Part shown: positions 1 to 8,249 of the stretch, in pieces
How positions within the stretch are numbered: the first letter of the stretch is position 1
Layout of the letters: every line of letters starts with the position of its first letter
Assembly: GCF_021611515.1 (NCBI RefSeq)
Contig: NZ_CP090960.1
Span: 2,636,001-2,700,000 of the forward strand
DNA: 64,000 bases
Reading direction: 5' to 3'
Source: Mariluticola halotolerans
GTDB lineage: Bacteria > Pseudomonadota > Alphaproteobacteria > Rhizobiales > Devosiaceae
Translations under genes and position numbers: made by a program
Notes under the pieces: generated by a model
Databases searched by the model: none
Seen by the model: the letters and a program-made list of their open reading frames with translations, nothing else
What the model was told of the DNA's origin: nothing

Positions 1-407
1 CCGTGGCCATTGCCTCTTATGCGGCGGCATCCCTTGCCGGCAGCGACATGTGGCGGACCGGGGTGACTGGTTTGCGGCTGGCGATTGTTGCCTATCTGAT
101 CCCGTTCGTTTTCGCCTTCAACCCCGCCTTGCTGATGCAGGGGGATGTGCTGGCAATCGGGATTTCCTGCGTGACCGTGCTGCTCTCGGGGCTTGTGCTG
201 GCTGAGCTTCTGGCCTGGCAGGGCGCGTTTGGCGGCCGGGTGGATGTGCGTATCGCGGTTGGTGCGGGCGCGCTGTTTGTGGGCGCGAGCACGGCGTTGC
301 TTGGACCTGTCTCCCTTGGGTCTGTGGCCGCGGTGCTGCTCGGGCTGGGGCTGGTTTTTGCCCAATATCGTATGCGGGCCACGCCCGCCCTTTCTTCACC
401 GGTTTAA
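1..407 (+). CDS. TRAP transporter fused permease, C-terminal end (partial)
   Basis: This is the last ~135 residues of an integral membrane protein whose 5' end lies outside the window; the frame is open to base 1, so the GTG at 3 is probably an internal valine. The segment beginning AIASYAAASLAGSDMWRTG, followed by several hydrophobic helices, resembles the C-terminus of fused DctQM-type TRAP permeases, which use an ion gradient and a periplasmic binding protein to import carboxylates. The stop (405-407) lies 18 bases before the amidohydrolase start, so the two are probably cotranscribed, suggesting that the imported compound is the substrate of that enzyme. The family call rests on a short segment and the substrate is unknown. 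Confidence 0.7.
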   Translation, partial: VAIASYAAASLAGSDMWRTGVTGLRLAIVAYLIPFVFAFNPALLMQGDVLAIGISCVTVLLSGLVLAELLAWQGAFGGRVDVRIAVGAGALFVGASTALLGPVSLGSVAAVLLGLGLVFAQYRMRATPALSSPV

Positions 408-425
408 AAAAAGAGGACCTCAACC

Positions 426-1475
426 ATGACAGAACGTAACCCCAATCCCGCCTATAAGCGGATTGCGACGGAAGAGGCCTGGGTGCCTGCCGAACTGATG
501 AAACTTTACAAGCGTGAGCTGGAAACCAAGGCGATCAATGATCCGGGGTTTCATTCACTCTGGGGCTTTTTTGGCTCCGAGAGCCCGCGCGGGCAGGCGA
601 TGGCGGCCCGCATTCAGGATCTGGATGACGTGCGCATCAAGGACATGGACGATAATGGCATCGACATGCAGGTGGTGTCGCTGGGATCGCCGGGCGTGCA
701 GATTTTCGATCCGGTTGAGGCGAGCGCCATGGCGCGCAGTTTCAACGATGAACTGGCCGCGGGCATTGCCCGGCATCCCGACCGGTTTGTGGGGCTGGCA
801 GCGTTTTCGCCGCTTGATCCGGCAGAGGCGGCCAAGGAGCTGGAGCGCGGCGTGACCAAGCTGGGGCTGCGCGGCGGGATTTTGAACTCGCATACCTTGG
901 GCACCTATCTCGATGACGAGAAATACTGGCCGGTGTTTGAGGCGGCGGAAGCGCTGGATGTGCCGATTTATCTGCATCCGCAAACCCCGCCCGCGAGCAT
1001 GATCGAGCCGTTCCTGAAGCGGGGGCTGGATGCGGCGGTTTATGGCTTTGCCTGTGAGACGGGCCTGCATGCGCTCAGGCTGATGGTGGCGGGGATCTTC
1101 GACAAATTCCCGAAATTGCAGATCATTCTTGGTCATTGCGGCGAGGGGCTGCCCTATTGGATGTCGCGCATCAACTATATGCATAGCCATATTTCGGTGA
1201 CCAACCGCTATGAGCATGTGAAACCGCTCAAGCGCAGTGCGCGCGAATATCTGCGTGAGAATTTCCTTTATACCAATTCCGGCGTCGCCTGGGCACCGCC
1301 GATCATGTTCGTGCGCGATGTGATCGGGCCCGAGCGGATGATGTATGCGATGGATTATCCCTGGCAGTTCGAACCCTCGGAAGTGGGCGAGATGGATGCG
1401 CTGCCGATGGATGATGCGGCCAAGAAGCAGTTTTTCGAGGGCAATGCCCGCCGGATTTTCCGTATCGCTGAATAG
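426..1475 (+). CDS. Amidohydrolase-family metal-dependent hydrolase/decarboxylase
   Basis: A 349-residue TIM-barrel protein of the amidohydrolase-2 family, the group that includes gamma-resorcylate and 5-carboxyvanillate decarboxylases, which remove CO2 from aromatic acids. Visible metal-site signatures are the N-terminal ATEEAW (Glu16/17), His184 in YLHPQTP, His237 in ILGHCGEG and Asp310 in AMDYPW, all in the expected order. Length is typical. The ATG at 426 follows an AGAGGA-like ribosome site. It sits 18 bases behind a fused TRAP permease gene and ends at a strong terminator, so it is the last gene of that operon. Coupling of carboxylate import to decarboxylation is inference. A hydrolase acting on a lactone or related compound is the alternative. 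Confidence 0.85.
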   Translation: MTERNPNPAYKRIATEEAWVPAELMKLYKRELETKAINDPGFHSLWGFFGSESPRGQAMAARIQDLDDVRIKDMDDNGIDMQVVSLGSPGVQIFDPVEASAMARSFNDELAAGIARHPDRFVGLAAFSPLDPAEAAKELERGVTKLGLRGGILNSHTLGTYLDDEKYWPVFEAAEALDVPIYLHPQTPPASMIEPFLKRGLDAAVYGFACETGLHALRLMVAGIFDKFPKLQIILGHCGEGLPYWMSRINYMHSHISVTNRYEHVKPLKRSAREYLRENFLYTNSGVAWAPPIMFVRDVIGPERMMYAMDYPWQFEPSEVGEMDALPMDDAAKKQFFEGNARRIFRIAE

Positions 1476-1497
1476 CGGTTTTTCACGGACAGATTTG

Positions 1498-1530
1498 AAC
1501 TGCGGCAGGGCAACCTGCCGCAGTTTTTTT
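1498..1530 (+). terminator. Rho-independent terminator after the amidohydrolase
   Basis: A perfect 12-bp stem (1498-1509 with 1514-1525) closes a GCAA loop and runs into a tract of seven T. It ends the TRAP permease/amidohydrolase operon. Confidence 0.93.
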
Positions 1531-1583
1531 ATGGCTGGCTGGGGGTGGTCTACGGCGTTGCGCGGGCGCAGAATTCGATTGCA

Positions 1584-1600
1584 ATGTTATATCATAACAT
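1584..1600. promoter_or_regulatory. Zur-like palindromic operator
   Basis: ATGTTAT-ATC-ATAACAT is a perfect inverted repeat with 7-bp arms. It resembles the AT-rich operators bound by the zinc repressor Zur in alphaproteobacteria, which centre on ATGTTATNNTATAACAT-like cores. A possible -10 (TATTAT, 1600-1605) overlaps its right edge, a good position for repression. The next reading frame downstream (1710) is a degraded gene resembling the zinc chaperone AztD, which fits. The Zur assignment is inference from pattern and context. Confidence 0.6.
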
Positions 1601-1709
1601 ATTATAGCGACGGCTGACGCGGCTATGCACTCAGCATTGCGTCACGGCACGACAGGCCGTGGCGGGCGGCTTGCGTCTGGGACCAAAAAGCAAACTGGAA
1701 GGAATAATA

Positions 1710-1960
1710 ATGCAATTTTTGCAAAAGCCGCCGGCCGCGGTGACTTTGATCAGTCTTTGCGCGCTGATGAGCAGTTCTGCATTTGCCGATGAGGCGGAAA
1801 CTGTCTGGCGGCTGCAGGTGACGTGCTGGTGATTACCGATCCGCTGGCGGCAACTGTGCGGCTTGTCGATACGGCAACGCTCAAGGAGACAGGCGCGATT
1901 GCGGTTGAGGGGCTGCCCTATAATGTCATTGCGATCGGTGGCAGTGGCCTGACACATTAA
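1710..1960 (+). pseudogene. Remnant of a secreted AztD-like (zinc chaperone-like) protein gene
   Basis: An ATG at 1710, behind a GGAAGGA ribosome site, opens a frame with a clear signal peptide ending in SSAFADEAE and then ETVWRLQV, but it stops after 40 codons (1830-1832). A second frame, shifted by two bases, runs 1817-1960 as 47 codons starting GDVLVITDPLAATV and ending in a proper stop after GGSGLTH. The two pieces read like the first and last parts of one periplasmic beta-propeller protein with the middle lost by a large internal deletion. Both ends resemble what I recall of AztD, the periplasmic zinc chaperone of AztABC transporters. A Zur-like box about 110 bases upstream agrees. No transporter genes lie beside it. 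Identity is moderately supported; the broken state is clear. Confidence 0.65.
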
Positions 1961-2009
1961 ACGGCGACATCCGGCGTGCGGCTGAAAAGTCGCGCGCCGG
2001 TGCGCTGTT

Positions 2010-3029
2010 TTAAAGGTCGCTTTCGCCCTCAACCAGTTCCATGGGCAGAACCTTGCGCACCACGCCCACGGGATAATGATGGGCGAAGGCGGGAATGGTG
2101 GCGAGCAGGCTCTCGGCGAGGGTGATGCCCAAATCGCGCAGGGAGAGGCGGAAGCAGGTGAGCTTGGGTACGAGATAATTGGTTTGCGGGCTGCTGATGC
2201 CAATGATGGCGATATCCTCGCCCGGCTTGATGCCGGCATCGATCAGGCCGCGATAAAGTCCCACCACCATCTGTTCGTTGGTCAGGACGATGCTGGTAGG
2301 TGGATCTTGCATGGCGGCGATGTGCCGGGCCATCTCATAGCCGCCTCGTTCGCTTGAGCTTGAGCGGAATACCAGGTCCGGATCGAAGGGGATGCCTGCG
2401 GCGGCCAGGGTTTCCCGGTATGCATCGAGAAAAACATAGCCCAGATTTGTTTCGTCATTCGGGGCGTAGACGCCGATGCGTTTATGGCCCTTGGCGATCA
2501 GGCGGTTGACGCCGGTTTCGGCCATGCCCTCGAAATCCAGATCGAGCCAGGGCTGGCCGGCATCCGAGAGGCTGCGGCCAAGGGTGATGAAGGGTATCTG
2601 CCGCTCGGCCAGAAAATCGATGCGGCTGTCGTGACGCCGTGTGGCCGACAGGATGAGACCATCGGCAAAACCCCGGGCGACGATGCGCTGCAAATAGGCG
2701 TCGGGGTCTTCCTCGGAGGAGCAGAGCAGGGCGACCAGATCCAGCTGGTGGCGGGCAAAGACAGTCTGGATACCGTCAAAAACGCTCATGAAGAACACAT
2801 CGCCGTCACCGGTGATGTCGGTGCCTGTCTGCATCATGAAACCGATGACGCTGGTGGAGCCTTTTCTAAGCGCCCGGCCGGCCTGGTTTGGCACATAGCC
2901 CAGCTCGGCTGCGGCGGCCAAAACCCGGGCGCGGGTTTGTTCATTGACGTCGGGTTTGCCGTTTAGCGCCCGTGACACGGTGCCAATGGAAATATCGAGG
3001 TGCTGCGCCAAGCGCTTGATGCCTCTCAT
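2010..3029 (-). CDS. LacI-family transcriptional repressor
   Basis: A 339-residue regulator with a LacI-type helix-turn-helix at residues 1-50 (recognition helix region SIGTVSRALNG), a hinge helix near residues 50-58, and a periplasmic-binding-protein-like sugar-sensing domain over the rest. Proteins of this family release DNA on binding a sugar ligand. It is transcribed divergently from the sugar cassette that starts at 3198, and the gap holds two sites with the AAACGTTT core typical of LacI operators, so it is very probably the local repressor and may also control itself. The ATG at 3029 places the DNA-binding domain at the usual distance from the N-terminus. The inducer cannot be read from the sequence. 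Confidence 0.93.
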   Translation of the reverse strand: MRGIKRLAQHLDISIGTVSRALNGKPDVNEQTRARVLAAAAELGYVPNQAGRALRKGSTSVIGFMMQTGTDITGDGDVFFMSVFDGIQTVFARHQLDLVALLCSSEEDPDAYLQRIVARGFADGLILSATRRHDSRIDFLAERQIPFITLGRSLSDAGQPWLDLDFEGMAETGVNRLIAKGHKRIGVYAPNDETNLGYVFLDAYRETLAAAGIPFDPDLVFRSSSSERGGYEMARHIAAMQDPPTSIVLTNEQMVVGLYRGLIDAGIKPGEDIAIIGISSPQTNYLVPKLTCFRLSLRDLGITLAESLLATIPAFAHHYPVGVVRKVLPMELVEGESDL

Positions 3030-3068
3030 ATTTCTTCCTTTCGGCCCAGAAGTTTCACACGGTTACAA

Positions 3069-3080
3069 AAAACGTTTACG
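3069..3080. promoter_or_regulatory. LacI-type operator, upstream copy
   Basis: AAAACGTTTACG shares the AAACGTTTACG core with the site at 3119. It lies just upstream of the -35 element and about 40 bases before the repressor start, so it could serve both divergent directions. Confidence 0.65.
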
Positions 3081-3088
3081 GAATCGTA

Positions 3089-3116
3089 TTGACACGAAAC
3101 CGGCTCTGAATATAGC
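3089..3116 (+). promoter_or_regulatory. Sigma-70-type promoter of the sugar cassette
   Basis: A consensus -35 TTGACA (3089-3094) is followed after 16 bases by TATAGC (3111-3116). The predicted start of transcription falls near 3122, inside the downstream operator, the arrangement expected for simple repression. Confidence 0.65.
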
Positions 3117-3118
3117 GT

Positions 3119-3132
3119 CGTAAACGTTTACG
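3119..3132. promoter_or_regulatory. LacI-type operator, perfect palindrome at the transcription start
   Basis: CGTAAACGTTTACG is a perfect 14-bp palindrome with the central CG step typical of LacI/GalR-family operators. It covers the predicted +1 of the cassette promoter. The distance to the upstream copy is about 50 bp centre to centre. Confidence 0.8.
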
Positions 3133-3197
3133 GAGCAAGCTTGACGCAAAACCGCAACAAGGCGGTGTCGGGCTGAAGCTTTTCAGGGAGGGTTCGT

Positions 3198-4250
3198 TTG
3201 ACGTTTCGTGCGGTAGTTACCGGTTGCGGTGCCATGTCCAAAGGCTGGCTTTCGGCATTGACCGAAAGCCCGGCGCTCAAGGGCGCGGTAGAAGTGGTCG
3301 GGCTGGTCGATCTCAATCTTGAGACGGCTGAGGCCCGGGCCGATGAATTCGGTCTCTCGTCTGCGATGACCGGGACCGATCTTGATGCGGTGCTGGCCGA
3401 GACCAAACCCGATCTTTTGTTTGATATTGTTGTGCCGTCTGCGCGGGCCGATGTGGTGCGCACGGGGTTGCGCCATGGCTGCCATGTGCTCAGCGAAAAG
3501 CCGATGGCGGCAAGTATCGCCGAGGGCGAAGCGCTGATTGCGGCGGCCAAGGCTGCGGGCAAGGTGCACGCGATCGTCCAGAACCGGCGCTTTATCGATG
3601 GCGTCAGGCGCATCCGGGCGTTTCTCGCCTCCGGGGCGCTGGGTGAGCTGACGGCGCTGCATTGTGATTTTTTCATCGGCGCGCATTTCGGTGGCTTCCG
3701 CGACGACATGGAAAATGTGCTGCTGCTGGATATGGCCATCCATACTTTTGATGCGGCGCGTTTCATGGCGGGCAAGGTGCCGGTTGCGGTTTATTGCCAT
3801 GAGAGCAATCCGCGCGGGTCCTGGTACCGGCACGGCGCGGCCGCGAATGCCATCTTCGAATTTTCCGATCAGGTGACTTTTACCTATCGCGGGTCGTGGT
3901 GTGCGGAGGGCGCAACCACAAGCTGGGAAAGCGCCTGGCGCATTATTGGCACCAAGGGCACCCTGCTTTGGGATGGGGGCGAGCAGCTGCGCGCGTCGCG
4001 TGTTGCCAATGACAGCGGTTTTCTGCGCGATCTGGAGGCGGTTGAAATTCCGCTCCTGGCCGATGATGCAACGACGCATGGGCATGCCAGCGTTATTGCG
4101 GATTTCCTGCAAGCCATTGAAACAGGCGGGCGTCCCGAAACGGATGCACGCGACAATATCAATAGTCTGGCGATGGTGTTCGGGGCGATCGAGAGTGCCC
4201 GTACCCGCCAGCGCGTTAATATCAATATCGAGGAAAGAGCATCAGCGTGA
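3198..4250 (+). CDS. Gfo/Idh/MocA-family NAD(P)-dependent oxidoreductase
   Basis: A 350-residue sugar or polyol dehydrogenase of the Gfo/Idh/MocA family. The N-terminal Rossmann fold shows the nucleotide loop GCGAMSKGW at residues 9-17 and the family EKP motif at 100-102, whose lysine acts in catalysis; the second half is the alpha/beta substrate domain. It is the first gene of the cassette controlled by the divergent LacI-type repressor and overlaps the next gene by four bases. An AGGGAGG ribosome site stands just before the start codon (TTG at 3198). Together with the TIM-barrel protein behind it, it suggests oxidation and isomerisation of an imported sugar or cyclitol. The actual substrate is unknown. 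Confidence 0.9.
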   Translation: MTFRAVVTGCGAMSKGWLSALTESPALKGAVEVVGLVDLNLETAEARADEFGLSSAMTGTDLDAVLAETKPDLLFDIVVPSARADVVRTGLRHGCHVLSEKPMAASIAEGEALIAAAKAAGKVHAIVQNRRFIDGVRRIRAFLASGALGELTALHCDFFIGAHFGGFRDDMENVLLLDMAIHTFDAARFMAGKVPVAVYCHESNPRGSWYRHGAAANAIFEFSDQVTFTYRGSWCAEGATTSWESAWRIIGTKGTLLWDGGEQLRASRVANDSGFLRDLEAVEIPLLADDATTHGHASVIADFLQAIETGGRPETDARDNINSLAMVFGAIESARTRQRVNINIEERASA

Positions 4251-5188
4251 CGAACCCAGCAAAAGCAATTCGCATCGGTACCATGATCAGCGCATCCGGC
4301 GGTGAGGCGGCAACGGAAATCGCCAAGATCGCGGATCTCGGCTTTGAGAGTTTTGAGCCGTTTTTCTGGCAGACCACCAATGGTCAGGATCTGGCTGAAC
4401 TGGGCAAGCGCTGCAAGGACGCGATTGGCGACCGGGATATCACCATGTCGACGCTGGGCATGTTTGGTAATCCGCTTGAAGAGGAAGCGCTTGATCTCGA
4501 CACGCTTGAGGGCTGGAAACAGTGCATCGACAATGCGCATCATTTCGGGGCGGATTGCGTGGCCGGGTTTACCGGCCGGGTGCGCAACAAGCCATTGACC
4601 GACAGCCTGCCGCGCTACAAGCAGATATGGCGTGAGCTGGCGGCCCGCGCAGCGGACAAGGGCGTCAGGATTGCCTTTGAAAATTGCGCCATGGATGGCA
4701 ATTGGCAGACCGGCGACTGGAACATTGCGCATAACCCGGATGCCTGGGAGCTGATGTTCAATGAAACGCCTGAGGACAATATCGGGCTGGAATGGGAGCC
4801 GTGCCACCAGCTGGTCTATCTCATCGATCCGCTGCCCCAGATCCGCAAATGGGCCGACAAGTTTTTCCATGTGCACGGCAAGGATGCAACGGTGCGCTGG
4901 GAGGTGATCCGCGAGCATGGCGTGTTCGGCAAGGAGCCGTTTGTGTTCATGCGCACGCCGGGCTTTGGTGACAGCAACTGGACGGACATCATTTCCGAAT
5001 TGCGGCTGGCCGGGTACACCGGGTCAATCGATATCGAGGGCTGGCATGATCCGGTCTATCGCGATGCGCTGGAAATGACGGGCCAGGTGCATGCGCTTAA
5101 TTACCTGAAATCCTGCCGTGGTGGCGACTTTGTCGATACATCCGCGGCTTATGGCGGTGGGGATCCGTCACTCAAGCTTCCGGCCTGA
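4247..5188 (+). CDS. Sugar phosphate isomerase/epimerase-like TIM-barrel protein
   Basis: A 313-residue xylose-isomerase-like TIM barrel (AP endonuclease 2 family). Candidate metal and catalytic residues are Glu145 (AFENC), Glu182/Glu184 and His187 (LEWEPCH), His208/His210 (HVHGKD) and Glu264 (DIEGWHD), matching the Glu-Asp/His-His-Glu pattern of sugar epimerases and inosose-type enzymes. The GTG start overlaps the previous stop in a GTGA junction, so translation is coupled, and a GAGGAAAG ribosome site lies inside the upstream gene. It should work with the Gfo/Idh enzyme on the same imported sugar. Whether it isomerises, epimerises or dehydrates cannot be read from the sequence. Confidence 0.87.
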   Translation: MTNPAKAIRIGTMISASGGEAATEIAKIADLGFESFEPFFWQTTNGQDLAELGKRCKDAIGDRDITMSTLGMFGNPLEEEALDLDTLEGWKQCIDNAHHFGADCVAGFTGRVRNKPLTDSLPRYKQIWRELAARAADKGVRIAFENCAMDGNWQTGDWNIAHNPDAWELMFNETPEDNIGLEWEPCHQLVYLIDPLPQIRKWADKFFHVHGKDATVRWEVIREHGVFGKEPFVFMRTPGFGDSNWTDIISELRLAGYTGSIDIEGWHDPVYRDALEMTGQVHALNYLKSCRGGDFVDTSAAYGGGDPSLKLPA

Positions 5189-5226
5189 GCCGGTTGGTGT
5201 CTGTTTTTTCAACAAGGGAGGGGAAT

Positions 5227-6456
5227 ATGGATATGAAGTTGACTACACTGGCGGGGGGCTTGTTGCTCAGCGTCTCAATGATTGCCGCACCGGCGCTGGC
5301 GGATGATGTGACCATCACCGTCTGGTCGCTGGATGATGAGAACCAGCCTGCGCTTAATCTCGCCAAGGAATTCAGCGAGATGGACAATGGCATTAAGGTT
5401 GATTACCGCGAAATCCAGTTTGACGATGTGGTGAGCGAAAGCATGCGCGCCTTCGCAACGGGCCAGGCACCGGATATTATCGCGGTCGATAATCCCGAAC
5501 ATGCGCTGTTTGCGGCGCGCGGGGCGTTTCTTGATATTACCGACATGGTCGCCGGCTCGGACACGATCAAGACCGAGAATTATTTTGCCGGTCCCTTGAA
5601 CTCGGTGAGCTGGGATGGCCGGATTTTCGGCGTGCCGAAAGCCACGAATACCATTGCGCTTTACTATAACAAGGACATGTTTGAAGCGGCGGGCCTTGAC
5701 CCGAATGCGCCGCCCCAGACATGGGACGAACTGGTCGAGCATGCCCGCCAGCTGACCGACCCGGCCAATAGTATTTATGGTATCGCCTTCTCGGCGAAAG
5801 CCAGTGAAGAGGGCACGTTCCAGTTTCTGCCCTGGGCGCAGATGGGCGGCGGCGGCTATGACAACATCAATACCGAAGGTGCCGTTGAAGCGCTGAATGT
5901 GTGGAAGACGCTTCTGGATGAGAAGCTTGCTTCGCCCGATACCCTGACCCGCGGGCAGTGGGATTCCACCGGGACGTTCAATTCGGGCAATGCGGCTATG
6001 GTTATTTCCGGGCCCTGGGAATTGAACCGGATGCTGGATGAAGCCAAGTTCGACTGGGGCGTGGCGTTGTTGCCGGTGCCGGGGGAAGGGGCGGAACGCT
6101 CGTCGGCCATGGGTGATTTCAACTGGGCGATTTTCTCGACCAGCAAGCATCCTGAAGAAGCCTTCAAGGCGCTTGAATATTTCGCCAGCCAGGATGACCG
6201 GTTGTTCCCCGAATTCGGACAGCTGCCCGCCCGCTCGGATATTGAGCTGCCGGCAACCGGGGTTGAGCTGAAAGACGCCGCCTTGCAGGTGTTCCTTGAG
6301 CAGTTGAAATATGCGCAGGCCCGTGGCCCGCATCCCGAATGGCCAAAGATCTCGAAGGCTATTCAGGACGCCATCCAGTTGACCCTGACCGGCCAGAAAT
6401 CCGCCAAGGAAGCGCTGGATCAGGCGCAGACAACGATTGCCGGTATTCTCGGTTAA
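5227..6456 (+). CDS. Sugar ABC transporter, periplasmic substrate-binding protein
   Basis: A 409-residue family-1 extracellular solute-binding protein (MalE/UgpB group). A classical signal peptide covers about residues 1-25, with a predicted cut after APALA. I chose the ATG at 5227 because a strong GGGAGGGG ribosome site lies six bases before it; an in-frame start at 5194 would put extra polar residues ahead of the signal. The mature part shows the expected pattern ([11 protein letters not shown], then [18 protein letters not shown] and [19 protein letters not shown]). It captures the substrate in the periplasm and delivers it to the two permeases downstream. A stem-loop follows the stop. The sugar bound is unknown. 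Confidence 0.93.
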   Translation: MDMKLTTLAGGLLLSVSMIAAPALADDVTITVWSLDDENQPALNLAKEFSEMDNGIKVDYREIQFDDVVSESMRAFATGQAPDIIAVDNPEHALFAARGAFLDITDMVAGSDTIKTENYFAGPLNSVSWDGRIFGVPKATNTIALYYNKDMFEAAGLDPNAPPQTWDELVEHARQLTDPANSIYGIAFSAKASEEGTFQFLPWAQMGGGGYDNINTEGAVEALNVWKTLLDEKLASPDTLTRGQWDSTGTFNSGNAAMVISGPWELNRMLDEAKFDWGVALLPVPGEGAERSSAMGDFNWAIFSTSKHPEEAFKALEYFASQDDRLFPEFGQLPARSDIELPATGVELKDAALQVFLEQLKYAQARGPHPEWPKISKAIQDAIQLTLTGQKSAKEALDQAQTTIAGILG

Positions 6457-6470
6457 TCCATCACAGATTA

Positions 6471-6497
6471 AAGGCTGCCGGGTGTTCCGGCAGCCTT
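6471..6497 (+). terminator. Intra-operon stem-loop after the binding-protein gene
   Basis: An 11-bp perfect stem (6471-6481 with 6487-6497) with a five-base loop is followed by only a short run of T. It lies between the binding-protein stop and the first permease. Such hairpins commonly stabilise or partly terminate the message so that the binding protein is made in excess of the membrane parts. Confidence 0.7.
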
Positions 6498-6522
6498 TTC
6501 CTGACCCCGGGGGAGGCACACA

Positions 6523-7425
6523 ATGTTTCGCGTGATCGCTGGCATCAGAGACGGCAAGGGTTTTGACATATTGCTTGTCGGATTTGCGCTGGCATTCCTG
6601 ATCACCTTTTCCGGTTTGCCGCTTTTTTACAATGTGATCATGAGCTTCCAGGAAGTGGACATGTTCTCATTGGGTACCTTTTGGCGCCCCTGGGCGGGTC
6701 TCGACAATTATCGGGCGATTTTTGCGCAACCGGAAACCTGGCCGATCCTTTGGAACACGGTTGTTTTCGTTTTTGCATCGATTGCCGGACAGTTTGCACT
6801 CGGGTTCGGGCTGGCGCTTTTCTTTGCGATGAAATTTCCCGGCGCGACCTATATGCGCGGGCTGTTTTTAGTGTCCTGGGTGATGCCCGGCCTGGTGGTC
6901 GGGGCGATATGGAACTGGATTCTTGCCGGTGATTTTGGCGTGCTCAACTATGTGTTGCGCAGCCTCGGGCTGATTTCGGAAAATATCTTCTGGCGCTCGG
7001 ATACCGACTTTTCGCTCTGGGCGGTCATTCTGGCCAATATCTGGCTGGGAACCGCGTTCAACATGATCCTGCTCTCGGTGGGACTGGCCTCGATCCCCAA
7101 GGATCTTTATGAGGCAGCCGCGCTCGATGGGGCGACGGCATGGCAGCGGTTCTGGACGATCACCCTGCCCATGATGCGCGCAACGATTGGCGCGGTGGTG
7201 TCGCTGGGGCTGATTTTCACCCTGCAGCAATTTGACCTTTTTGCTGCCATCACATCAGGCGGGCCGGCCAATTCCTCGAATGTCGCCCAGTACTGGGCGT
7301 GGGAATTGTCTTTCCGGCAATATGACTTTGCCCGTGGGGCGACGATTTCCACGATCATGATCCTCGTGGTGATGGTGGCTGCGGTGATCTATGTGCGATC
7401 GACACGTCATGAGGTGCGCGGATGA
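6523..7425 (+). CDS. Sugar ABC transporter permease (MalF type)
   Basis: A 300-residue inner-membrane protein with about six hydrophobic segments, starting at residue ~13 (ILLVGFALAFLITFSGL). The cytoplasmic EAA loop reads EAAALDGATAWQRFWTITLP, the site that docks on the ATPase. It belongs to the binding-protein-dependent transport permease family of carbohydrate importers. GGGGGAGG precedes the ATG at 6523. It overlaps the second permease by four bases (ATGA), so the two halves of the channel are made together. Length is normal for the family. Confidence 0.93.
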   Translation: MFRVIAGIRDGKGFDILLVGFALAFLITFSGLPLFYNVIMSFQEVDMFSLGTFWRPWAGLDNYRAIFAQPETWPILWNTVVFVFASIAGQFALGFGLALFFAMKFPGATYMRGLFLVSWVMPGLVVGAIWNWILAGDFGVLNYVLRSLGLISENIFWRSDTDFSLWAVILANIWLGTAFNMILLSVGLASIPKDLYEAAALDGATAWQRFWTITLPMMRATIGAVVSLGLIFTLQQFDLFAAITSGGPANSSNVAQYWAWELSFRQYDFARGATISTIMILVVMVAAVIYVRSTRHEVRG

Positions 7426-8249
7426 CCCAGGTTTGGTCCCAAAGGCTTTTGACCCTCGTTGCCCTCGGGCTGGCAGCGCTTTATCTGTTTCCGCTTTACT
7501 GGATGTATGTCACCAGTTTGAAGACCGGGTCGGCGATGTTTGCGACGCCGCCGGCCTTTCTGCCGGAAAACCCGCAATGGCAGGTGTTTGCCTATGTCTG
7601 GGAAGTGCGCGGCATGGGGCGGTTTTTGTGGAACTCGGTGGTGATTGCCACGGGCACCATGACGTTGACCGCGCTATTGGGCACAGGGTGCGCCTATGTG
7701 CTGGCGCGCTACCGGAACATGTGGATCGATGTGGCGCTGTTTCTGGTGCTGATGCTGCAGGTGCTGCCCGCATCGCTGATGATCACACCGCTTTTTGTGG
7801 GCTTTTCGCAGCTTGGCCTTCTGGATACGCCGCGTTTTGCTGTGGTGCTGGCGCTGACCGCCAAGACGATGCCGTTTTTCGTGGTGCTGGTGCGCGCCAC
7901 GTTCATGAGCGTGCCCGGTGACCTTGAAGAGGCTGCGCTGGTGGATGGCAATTCGCGGATCGGGGCGTTCTGGTTCATCGTTTTGCCGCTGGCGCGCAAT
8001 GGCATTCTGGTCTCGGCCATTTTGATCTTCATGCAGGCCTTTGGCGAATTTGTTTATTCGAAATCGATCATTCAGGCGGTTGATCTGCAGCCCGCGAGTG
8101 TGGGGCTGAACGCCTTTATGGGGCCCAACACGACCGAGTGGAACAATATCATGGCCTATGCCTCGATATACGTCACACCCATTCTGGCGGCATTTGTCTT
8201 GCTGCAGCGCCGCATTGTCTCCGGCCTTACCTCGGGAGCCCTCAAATGA
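7422..8249 (+). CDS. Sugar ABC transporter permease (MalG type)
   Basis: A 275-residue inner-membrane permease, partner of the preceding gene. It has about six hydrophobic segments and the EAA loop EEAALVDGNSRIGAFWFIVL. The start overlaps the first permease by four bases and the end overlaps the ATPase gene by four bases, so three transporter genes are translationally coupled. Together with the ATPase and binding protein it forms a complete CUT1-type sugar importer. No odd features are visible. Confidence 0.93.
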   Translation: MTQVWSQRLLTLVALGLAALYLFPLYWMYVTSLKTGSAMFATPPAFLPENPQWQVFAYVWEVRGMGRFLWNSVVIATGTMTLTALLGTGCAYVLARYRNMWIDVALFLVLMLQVLPASLMITPLFVGFSQLGLLDTPRFAVVLALTAKTMPFFVVLVRATFMSVPGDLEEAALVDGNSRIGAFWFIVLPLARNGILVSAILIFMQAFGEFVYSKSIIQAVDLQPASVGLNAFMGPNTTEWNNIMAYASIYVTPILAAFVLLQRRIVSGLTSGALK

